NCBI GenBank assembly: GCA_026770585.1
Contig: MU646941.1
Span: 63,317 to 73,709, forward strand
Length of the DNA stretch: 10,393 nucleotides
Origin: Baffinella frigidus
Lineage: Eukaryota; Cryptophyceae; Cryptomonadales; Baffinellaceae
Reading direction: 5' to 3'
A program made the position numbers and the translations under genes. The notes under the pieces are model-generated. The model did no database searches, had not been told where the DNA came from, and was given only the letters and a program-made list of their open reading frames with translations. Of this stretch, positions 9,201-10,393 are shown one piece after another (position 1 is the first letter of the stretch; each line of letters starts with the position of its first letter).

Positions 9201-10147
9201 GTTAGGGTTCAGGAGTTCGGGCCGATCTCGGCCAGGACCTGATCCCAAAGCGATTCAAGCGCAAGCAAAAGAAGAGACAGAAGGGGCCTTCCAAGGCAAC
9301 CTGGGAAGGGAGCAAGTTCAGGGGCCCACCTCGACGAAATCGGTGGGGGTGATCCAGTTGGAGGGAGGTGGCGAGGCTGTGCAGTTCTCCAGATCCCCTC
9401 CAGACGCCTGGGCGGTACTGATGTAGCCTTGGAAAGGAGAGACCGGACGGTAGTGCTCCGTGAAGTAGGGCAGACAGCACGCTGCTCGGCGCACCGCAGG
9501 AGGTTTAGGTTTGGGTTTAGGGTCGGGTTTAGGGTTTGGGGCGTCCACGTGGGGAAAGTGGAAGCGGAGATCTCTTTTGTTCGAAATCTTGCATCGTTGT
9601 ACATCAAAGATGTATTTCCAACCTCATAGTCAAAGTCGATTGGGGAGATTTGGCGAAGGTCTCGCGTGGGCAGAAAGACGAGGGGTGGAGGGGGGCGAGA
9701 ACATGTAGTGCGTTCCGTGGGGGCGAGCGGGTTGTAAAGCTCGTTGCCACACGGAAAGTGCTCGACGCCTGACGTCGAGAAAGGAATCAGCTGTGGGACA
9801 CGATCGCCCATTAACGACCGATCAAGGCAGAGGAGTGAGGGAATGGCGCACCGAAGGTCTTGATGACTTCCGGGGGGTACGCATGCGGGAGGTGAGTGTT
9901 GGTGTTGTTGACGCGAGGGATGTAGAGCACGTTGCACTGCATAAAGCGAAAAATGGTCAAACTGGTCAAACGTCAATCTGGTCAAATCGTCACCACCAGT
10001 CAGCGCTCTGCGAATCAGCCGTAGCTAGCTAGGAAGCAAGGCGCACCTTGTGAGGATAGCTACCTAGAGATCAAGGTGTGTCTTGTGAGGATTGCTCTCA
10101 CTGGCGCGGGAAAGGAGTTCTGCACCCCAATCGAGACGGGGTTCATG
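100..10147 (-). CDS. Large multi-exon gene, unknown family, partial at both ends
   Basis: Predicted coding join (complement), in transcription order: 10147-10102, 9936-9852, 9768-9623, 9481-9330, 8631-8528, 7806-7742, 7551-7512, 7380-7299, 6982-6933, 6663-6628, 6082-5936, 5640-5557, 5139-5105, 4773-4713, 3557-3510, 3241-3164, 2940-2866, 2609-2523, 2338-2282, 2202-1972, 1903-1828, 1481-1316, 1181-1060, 858-764, 579-442, 225-100. Every intron ends in AG; 24 begin with GT and one with GC. Phases agree at 23 of 25 junctions; exceptions are exon 3 to 4 and exon 5 to 6. Exons are GC-rich at third codon positions, introns are repeat-rich. The product (about 810 residues here) has at least seven N-glycosylation sequons, no signal peptide in view and no sure membrane helix. 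I do not recognise the family; an extracellular or surface protein is inferred. No start or stop codon lies in the model, so both ends probably continue outside the window. Confidence 0.72.
226..441 (-). other. Intron 25 with long polypyrimidine tract
   Basis: The plus strand is GA-rich at about 231-315; in the transcript this is a CT-rich tract leading to the exon 26 acceptor. No further gene feature seen. Confidence 0.6.
442..579 (-). CDS. Exon 25 of the model
   Basis: Encodes PSEVAAGALGVLPARVSTWS, then IVLRLKHGQACLKKSILQEL and SPPPLA, phase 0/0. The acceptor CCCCAAATCAG directly follows a telomere-like tract. The 5' part and frame are well supported by GC bias; the donor GTGTCT is weak, so the 3' boundary is uncertain. 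Confidence 0.6.
583..637. repeat. Degenerate telomere-like heptamer tract
   Basis: Diverged copies of TTTAGGG/TTTGGGG on the plus strand, inside the intron between exons 24 and 25 and abutting the exon 25 acceptor. Confidence 0.75.
695..738. repeat. CT-rich microsatellite
   Basis: Two CTCTCTCT runs on the plus strand in the intron between exons 24 and 25, separated by a CCCCGCGCAC spacer. Confidence 0.75.
764..858 (-). CDS. Exon 24 of the model
   Basis: Encodes an aspartate split across the intron, then GTRRRTMLTVIKDADGQSSA and AVASSFKYKLQ, phase 1 in and 0 out. The acceptor TCCTCCTTTCAG is strong and the donor is GTTGAC. Exon 23 and 24 together read GFDEHDGTRRRTML across the junction. Confidence 0.73.
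957..1013. repeat. GA-rich microsatellite
   Basis: GAGAGA and GTGTGTGTGAGAGA runs on the plus strand. In the transcript they form a CT-rich tract in the intron between exons 23 and 24. Confidence 0.8.
1060..1181 (-). CDS. Exon 23 of the model
   Basis: Encodes WINPGFVWNQEQIQVQGTEG, then CCLALSQRIMLIILVGFDEH, before a consensus GTAAGT donor in phase 1. The acceptor is CCTGTGCAG. The hydrophobic LIILVGF stretch is short and fits a beta strand. A GTGCTCGTCG-flanked look-alike of its donor region lies at about 936-960. Confidence 0.75.
1316..1481 (-). CDS. Exon 22 of the model
   Basis: Encodes 54 codons from PPTAMEINVTDGTDDESTFM to RIITDKFALNRRYRRA, with NVT and NYS sequons. Acceptor GGGCGCAG, donor GTGAGG (phase 2). 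Strong third-position GC and clean phase on both sides make this one of the best exons. An acidic first half is followed by a basic end. Confidence 0.75.
1732..1835. repeat. Imperfect duplication of the exon 21 donor region
   Basis: The segment 1732-1770 resembles 1796-1835 (offset about 64 nt; roughly 70 percent identical by eye). The second copy includes the end of exon 21 and its donor; the first lies within the downstream intron. Confidence 0.55.
1828..1903 (-). CDS. Exon 21 of the model
   Basis: Encodes MVAPSTSTCISRRDIFQRTL then PNVPG, phase 0 in and 1 out, between TGATCGCAG and GTTTAT. The ATG is the first codon after the acceptor and is unlikely to be an initiator. The donor region has a diverged duplicate about 64 nt downstream in the intron. 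Confidence 0.6.
1972..2202 (-). CDS. Exon 20 of the model
   Basis: The longest exon (77 codons): VHAGLAFDVSINIADQRAYL, then VPTISMIDICPFTATPSQTP and a basic tail ending LEFCSY at a strong GTGAGT donor, phase 0/0. The tail (about residues 50-77) overlaps an imperfect ~38-nt tandem duplication (about 1974-2043) and is less clearly coding, so the true end could lie upstream near 2060-2075. Confidence 0.65.
2205..2265. repeat. (TTTCGGG)n heptamer array inside a 79-nt intron
   Basis: About seven tandem heptamers TTTCGGG, a variant of TTTAGGG, with one altered unit. The array abuts the exon 20 acceptor and fills most of the intron 2203-2281. Confidence 0.92.
2282..2338 (-). CDS. Exon 19 of the model
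   Basis: A phase 0/0 exon encoding IHFMEVTPLEPRFEAMYGL, with acceptor AATAATCAG and donor GTCCAA. The donor is followed almost at once by the CCCGAAA heptamer array that makes up most of the next intron. Confidence 0.65.
2477..2515. repeat. GA-rich microsatellite
   Basis: GAGAGA runs on the plus strand just downstream of the exon 18 donor, so a CT-rich start to the intron 2339-2522 in the transcript. Confidence 0.8.
2523..2609 (-). CDS. Exon 18 of the model
   Basis: Encodes VVLHGNESFFEMPRATEKGF then SLDIEDAIT, phase 0/0, with an NES sequon. Acceptor TGTGGCACAG, donor GTTGGC. This frame has no ATG start, so a simple start-to-stop ORF scan overlooks it; GC bias and phase agreement with both neighbours support it. 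Confidence 0.65.
2866..2940 (-). CDS. Exon 17 of the model
   Basis: Encodes VNGPTLTYNSNNTLDSDSIE then SGLIT, phase 0/0, with an NNT sequon. Acceptor GGGAGCAG, strong donor GTACGC. The residues just before it in the same frame (WEQ) resemble PKD/REJ-type repeats, but they fall in the intron. Confidence 0.68.
3164..3241 (-). CDS. Exon 16 of the model
   Basis: Encodes VADMYVVVGIAGFPYEWPRL then KHFENL, phase 0/0, with acceptor AGTTTGCCGG-distal GTTGAAAAG-type context ending CAACAG and a strong GTACGT donor. Third positions are GC-rich and the reading frame is the only one of the three with this bias. Confidence 0.72.
3510..3557 (-). CDS. Exon 15 of the model
   Basis: A phase 0/0 exon encoding VLLHCEPILHTTYLSE between acceptor TCGAAACCAG and donor GTCGCA. 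An internal GTACCT could also act as donor but would leave phase 2 and not match exon 16. Confidence 0.58.
3650..3723. repeat. Two nested perfect tandem duplications
   Basis: A 21-bp unit beginning AGTTTTGGGATG is present twice without change (3650-3670, 3671-3691), followed by a 16-bp unit TGCGTGTCAAGACATG present twice (3692-3707, 3708-3723). The shared core GCGTGTCAAG occurs four times. Intronic. Confidence 0.93.
3858..3893. repeat. Perfect 18-bp tandem duplication
   Basis: GAGCTCTTTGGTGCTGCA occurs twice without change; a diverged third copy starts near 3960. Part of the 1155-nt intron 3558-4712. Confidence 0.93.
3927..4054. repeat. Direct and inverted repeat pair in the large intron
   Basis: GGGGAAATGACCCCT is repeated directly (about 3927-3941 and 4012-4026), and a 14-bp perfect inverted repeat GTTCTACGGGCAGA (3949-3962) pairs with 4041-4054. 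Confidence 0.8.
4105..4248. repeat. Degenerate CCT-CACA type short-period repeat
   Basis: Many loosely spaced CCTCACAC, CCTCGCACA and CCTTGCACA motifs with a spacing of about 10-13 nt. It stays open in one minus frame, but composition follows the repeat, so I treat it as intronic satellite. Confidence 0.55.
4280..4475. repeat. Tandem copies of the exon 14 donor-side segment
   Basis: CTGCAAATATGGAG-type motifs recur at about 4300, 4370 and 4418, and the segment 4418-4475 resembles 4674-4737, which includes the end of exon 14. The coding part of the copy carries a two-base insertion relative to exon 14. Confidence 0.7.
4489..4662. repeat. 20-bp minisatellite, about eight copies
   Basis: Unit GCGGCGGTTGGCAGGATAGG with substitutions and later indels. 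It separates the exon 14 donor region from its decayed copy in the 1155-nt intron. Confidence 0.92.
4713..4773 (-). CDS. Exon 14 of the model
   Basis: Encodes YFNAQSDASDALDFSIFVDM after a textbook polypyrimidine tract (a CT-rich microsatellite in the transcript) and TCGCAG. The donor is GTTGTC; a second phase-0 donor nine bases later (GTAGTC, exon end 4704) would add VVS. A frame-broken copy of its last half lies at about 4441-4475. Confidence 0.65.
4777..4862. repeat. GA-rich microsatellite serving as polypyrimidine tract
   Basis: AGAGAGAG with AGTCAGAG units on the plus strand; in the transcript a CT-rich tract directly upstream of the exon 14 acceptor. Confidence 0.85.
5105..5139 (-). CDS. 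Exon 13 of the model
   Basis: A 35-nt exon encoding SMAVFFIPLGD. The acceptor is CTCACGCAG, the donor GTGCTT in phase 2; the split codon becomes serine with exon 14. Its acceptor region belongs to an 88-90 nt tandem repeat, so near-copies of this 3' splice site lie upstream in the intron. Confidence 0.58.
5135..5345. repeat. 88-90 nt tandem repeat, about 2.3 copies
   Basis: Copies start at about 5135, 5225 and 5313 and share GACTGCGTGA, CGGCACCTG and GGATGCACYGC blocks. Copy 1 contains the exon 13 acceptor; copy 3 keeps an identical CACGCAG/TCAATG site, copy 2 has lost the AG. Confidence 0.85.
5557..5640 (-). CDS. Exon 12 of the model
   Basis: Encodes AIWDDSSTRDDYTTALAFDC then SPDADMCQ, an acidic segment with two cysteines. 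Acceptor GTCGAGCAG, donor GTAGAG, phase 0/0. The donor region (15 nt around the ACATGTGCCAG end) is echoed about 150 nt downstream in the intron. Confidence 0.72.
5655..5745. repeat. GACTGA/GAATGA short-period repeat
   Basis: Repeated GACTGACT, CCGACCGA and GAATGAAT tetramer-like units on the plus strand, in the GC-AG intron 5641-5935 upstream of the exon 12 acceptor. Confidence 0.8.
5834..5885 (+). repeat. Dispersed repeat, copy A
   Basis: A 26-bp block, AGGGCGTGTCGTTGGCATAT plus six bases, identical to the reverse complement of 6735-6760, followed by a second conserved block AAACCTAAAGGACCTAAA. Lies in the intron between exons 11 and 12. Confidence 0.9.
5936..6082 (-). CDS. Exon 11 of the model, followed by a GC-AG intron
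   Basis: The clearest coding block in the right half: 49 codons starting YVGVAFTLGAEYQVNSNSLL and ending HACHNSTHE, with an NST sequon and very high third-position GC. The acceptor is GGGAGCAG. No acceptable GT donor follows; coding character ends at CATGAG followed by GCAAGA, a good GC-type donor in phase 0 that matches exon 12. Its opening motif resembles that of exon 20. Confidence 0.75.
6113..6142. repeat. (TTC)n microsatellite
   Basis: About nine TTC units on the plus strand; GAA repeats in the transcript, about 30 nt upstream of the exon 11 acceptor. Confidence 0.92.
6320..6481. mobile_element. Foldback (MITE-like) element with 71-bp inverted arms
   Basis: Arms 6320-6390 and 6411-6481 are reverse complements with three mismatches out of 71, around a 20-nt loop. 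There is no coding capacity. The ends read ATAGGCTAACGG and CCGTTACCCTAT. I see no clear target-site duplication outside the arms. It lies in the intron between exons 10 and 11, where it would form a very stable hairpin in the transcript. A non-autonomous DNA transposon remnant is likeliest; a hairpin RNA precursor is possible. Confidence 0.7.
6561..6587 (+). other. G-quadruplex-capable G-run cluster
   Basis: Four runs of three to seven G separated by single T on the plus strand. The transcript carries the C-rich complement about 40 nt downstream of the exon 10 donor. Confidence 0.75.
6628..6663 (-). CDS. Exon 10 of the model
   Basis: A 36-nt phase 0/0 exon encoding VLYTTTGDKHLQ, from acceptor CTGGCGCAG to donor GTCCTT. 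The same frame stays open and GC-rich upstream to an acceptor at about 6698 (adding TCFNDTRCLAQ), but that acceptor needs phase 2 and exon 9 leaves phase 0, so the short form is preferred. Confidence 0.58.
6709..6760 (-). repeat. Dispersed repeat, copy B (inverted to copy A)
   Basis: Reverse complement of 5834-5885: 26 identical bases (6735-6760), a diverged 8-nt spacer and then the conserved ACCTAAAGGACCTAAA block. In the intron between exons 9 and 10. Confidence 0.9.
6933..6982 (-). CDS. Exon 9 of the model
   Basis: Encodes INEYTFFDYCNMRLHQ, preceded by a glycine split across the intron. Acceptor TTTGTGGCAG, donor GTGATC, phase 1 in and 0 out. Aromatic-rich with a single cysteine. Confidence 0.65.
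6983..7298 (-). other. Intron 8 without recognisable features
   Basis: A moderately AT-rich intron with an ACTGGGCAGG motif at about 7210 and 7281. I see no gene, strong repeat or structure. Confidence 0.5.
7299..7380 (-). CDS. Exon 8 of the model
   Basis: Encodes RQPLRVVALLGSILLIKTDF then FTVGMLS. The hydrophobic core (VVALLGSILLI) is too short to call a membrane helix with confidence; a buried beta strand fits as well. Acceptor GATGTCGCAG; donor GTACCT in phase 1, which matches exon 9. Confidence 0.65.
7341..7513. repeat. Exon 8 fragment duplicated at the exon 7 donor
   Basis: 7341-7366 (within exon 8) and 7488-7513 (intron plus the exon 7 donor) share GGATGCTGCCAA and CAAGGCGAC with few changes. 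Confidence 0.75.
7512..7551 (-). CDS. Exon 7 of the model
   Basis: A 40-nt exon encoding VGLFVSGRGSESA after acceptor CTGTCCTACAG. Phase 2 in and 0 out agree with both neighbours. The donor GTGTCG lies in sequence that is itself a diverged copy of part of exon 8, so this boundary may have been created by duplication. Confidence 0.55.
7595..7693. repeat. Interstitial TTTAGGG telomere-like array
   Basis: Perfect TTTAGGG units at the left end grading into variants (TTTGGGG, TTTAAGG, TCTAGGG). It occupies about half of the 190-nt intron between exons 6 and 7. Confidence 0.93.
7742..7806 (-). CDS. Exon 6 of the model
   Basis: Encodes GLAHLSPTGLTTFLDSAASQ and a further Q after acceptor ACCCTGCAG. 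It exits in phase 2 at GTGCTG. The split codon joins cleanly to exon 7 as serine. The following intron is about half telomere-like heptamer. Confidence 0.6.
7854..7899 (-). CDS. Candidate extra exon bridging exons 5 and 6
   Basis: Encodes IEHPNATFPRWCFPN (with an NAT sequon) plus one split-codon base. It enters in phase 2 and leaves in phase 0, which would repair the only phase gap between exons 5 and 6. Against it: the donor GTCGGC is weak, the acceptor lacks a pyrimidine tract, and the following intron would be only 47 nt. Confidence 0.32.
8011..8099. repeat. 20-bp minisatellite, about 4.5 copies
   Basis: Unit TGGATAGGCCCGTCTCGGGA with single-base variants, in the intron between exons 5 and 6. 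Confidence 0.95.
8258..8380. repeat. Degenerate GGGTTGA/GGGTTCA heptamer tract
   Basis: Irregular six- to seven-base units of GGGTT(C/G)A type on the plus strand, ending in three regular GGTTCAG units near 8355-8375. Confidence 0.85.
8484..8523. repeat. Telomere-like tract next to the exon 5 donor
   Basis: GGTTTAGGGTTTAGAGTTTAG-type units on the plus strand, adjoining the exon 5 donor at 8522-8527. Confidence 0.85.
8528..8631 (-). CDS. Exon 5 of the model
   Basis: Encodes DKFPDMPLSGVRVWLDEPYA followed by RIWKGLARLEDREL. It enters in phase 0, matching exon 4, and exits in phase 2 at GTCTCC. A degenerate second copy of its first half lies upstream at about 8748-8808. Exon 6 enters in phase 0, so either a small exon is missing (candidate 7854-7899) or one boundary is wrong. 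Confidence 0.62.
8748..8808 (-). pseudogene. Truncated duplicate of exon 5
   Basis: Reads HEFPDIPRSGVRVWLAEP and then stops (TGA) where heptamer repeat sequence begins. Exon 5 reads DKFPDMPLSGVRVWLDEP at the same place. The upstream AAAG acceptor is kept, but exon 5's second half and donor are missing. An internal phase-0 GTCTGG could in theory serve as donor, making a short alternative exon. It is otherwise a pseudo-exon left by a segmental duplication. Confidence 0.7.
8914..8958. other. Two overlapping, mutually exclusive hairpins
   Basis: A perfect 16-bp inverted repeat (8923-8938 with 8943-8958, 4-nt loop) overlaps a perfect 11-bp one (8914-8924 with 8932-8942). Only one can form at a time. 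Confidence 0.85.
9175..9216. repeat. TTCAGGG heptamer tract
   Basis: About five TTCAGGG/TTCAGGA-type units on the plus strand, in the intron between exons 4 and 5. The unit differs from TTTAGGG by one base. Confidence 0.9.
9330..9481 (-). CDS. Exon 4 of the model
   Basis: Encodes CCLPYFTEHYRPVSPFQGYI, a Gly/Ser/Thr-rich stretch with an NCT sequon, and NWITPTDFVE before donor GTGGGC (phase 0). The acceptor is GCCGAGCAG. The same frame is open upstream to an acceptor at 9588-9589; using it would make the telomere-like repeat coding (a Pro-Lys run, PKPDPKPKPK) and would resolve the phase clash with exon 3. Confidence 0.65.
9501..9541. repeat. Telomere-like tract beside exon 4
   Basis: GGTTTAGGTTTGGGTTTAGG-type units on the plus strand. 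Intronic in the main model; coding for a Pro-Lys run if exon 4 extends to 9587. Confidence 0.88.
9623..9768 (-). CDS. Exon 3 of the model, 3' end uncertain
   Basis: Begins VEHFPCGNELYNPLAPTERT after acceptor ACGTCAG, then a proline run and DLRQISPIDFDYE before a GTTGGA donor. That donor leaves phase 0, while exon 4 as drawn enters in phase 1. An alternative that fixes the phase ends this exon at 9680 (donor GTCTTT) and starts exon 4 at 9587. The 5' half is secure; the 3' half is not. Confidence 0.55.
9852..9936 (-). CDS. Exon 2 of the model
   Basis: Begins CNVLYIPRVNNTNTH after acceptor TTTATGCAG and ends in phase 1 before donor GTGCGC. It contains one N-glycosylation sequon (NNT) and a proline/histidine-rich second half ending KTF. 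Third positions are strongly GC. The phase matches exon 3, giving a glycine at the junction. Confidence 0.68.
9954..9990. repeat. Triplicated CTGGTCAAA-type motif
   Basis: GGTCAAA occurs three times at about 15-nt spacing, in the intron between exons 1 and 2 just upstream (in the transcript) of the exon 2 acceptor. Confidence 0.7.
10038..10096. repeat. 24-nt imperfect direct repeat
   Basis: 10038-10061 and 10073-10096 match at 19 of 24 positions around CTTGTGAGGAT. The second copy runs to the exon 1 donor. Confidence 0.7.
10102..10147 (-). CDS. Exon 1 of the model (internal exon of the gene)
   Basis: Encodes MNPVSIGVQNSFPAP after one split-codon base. The donor is a good GTGAGA; the acceptor follows CACCCCTGAAG. 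It enters in phase 2 and leaves in phase 0, matching exon 2. The ATG is probably not the initiator, because the exon starts one base before it with a usable acceptor, but a true start here cannot be excluded. Confidence 0.5.
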
Positions 10148-10291
10148 CTTCAGGGGTGAAGACCTGGGTGGTCATGTTTTGTGTCTAGGGTGGGTGCTGG
10201 CACCTCCACTTGGAGAGATTGGTATGATTACAACTGGGCGAGGACCGTCTCTCGGGTGTTCATTGAACGCGACTCAACCGCTCCGTGAAGG
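10148..10291. other. No recognisable gene feature
   Basis: Upstream (in the transcript) of exon 1. I see no convincing additional exon or promoter; probably intron, as exon 1 enters in phase 2. Confidence 0.4.
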
Positions 10292-10393
10292 ACCCTGCAC
10301 CCTACACCCTGCACCCTGCACCCTACACCCTGCACCCTGCACCCTACACCCTGCACCCTGCACCCTACACCCTGCACCCTGCACCCTACACCC
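10292..10393. repeat. (CCCTACA)(CCCTGCA)2 higher-order heptamer array
   Basis: Near-perfect 21-bp higher-order unit made of three heptamers, about 4.8 copies, running off the window. C-rich on the plus strand, opposite in strand bias to the TTTAGGG-like tracts further left. Confidence 0.95.

Noticed and set aside
9209-9985. A 258-codon minus-strand open frame
   Set aside because: It reads through two predicted introns and a heptamer tract and only partly overlaps the exon frames; third-position GC switches frame along it, which indicates exons rather than one ORF.
1-10393. rRNA, tRNA, CRISPR, operons or bacterial promoters
   Set aside because: Nothing resembling these was seen. The tandem repeats lack the equal repeats and unique spacers of a CRISPR array.

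Overview
The window looks like nuclear DNA of a repeat-rich, intron-dense protist. A photosynthetic alveolate such as a chromerid (Chromera-like) is my best guess, and it is only a guess. The clues are very short exons separated by roughly 70-1150 nt introns, GC-rich third codon positions in the exons, many interstitial tracts of the plant/alga/chromerid telomere heptamer TTTAGGG and its variants, and abundant micro- and minisatellites. There is no prokaryotic gene organisation, rRNA, tRNA or CRISPR array. None of the long uninterrupted reading frames is a gene by itself.

The main content is one gene on the minus strand that crosses almost the whole window and is open at both ends. I assembled it by hand from AG acceptors, GT donors, reading phase and third-position GC. 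The model has 26 exons (10147 down to 100), about 2.43 kb of coding sequence or about 810 residues, roughly a quarter of the window. Of its 25 junctions, 23 are phase-compatible without adjustment. The two that are not have plausible local alternatives, given in the entries. One intron appears to use a GC-AG donor. I do not recognise the protein family. The product has several N-glycosylation sequons, scattered cysteines, many short alternating beta-type hydrophobic stretches, a possible internal repeat, and a basic RRRRLL cluster near the left end. A secreted or cell-surface protein is the most natural inference, but no signal peptide or sure membrane segment lies in the window.

Layout, in the direction of transcription (right to left): a (CCCTACA/CCCTGCA) heptamer array at 10292-10393; exons 1-4 (10147-9330); a region at about 9250-8520 with duplicated segments, including a truncated second copy of exon 5; a minisatellite and heptamer-rich intron (8527-7807); exons 6-11 (7806-5936) with a large foldback element in the intron at 6083-6627; exons 12-14 (5640-4713) with tandemly repeated intron DNA; a 1155-nt repeat-filled intron (4712-3558); then exons 15-26 (3557-100) at closer spacing, ending in GA/CA microsatellites.

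Two themes recur. First, introns are filled with telomere-like heptamers, G-rich on the plus (template) strand; one 79-nt intron is mostly such repeat. Second, exon-intron boundaries have been copied into neighbouring introns at least five times, leaving decoy splice sites and pseudo-exons. All exon boundaries are predictions; transcript data would settle them.
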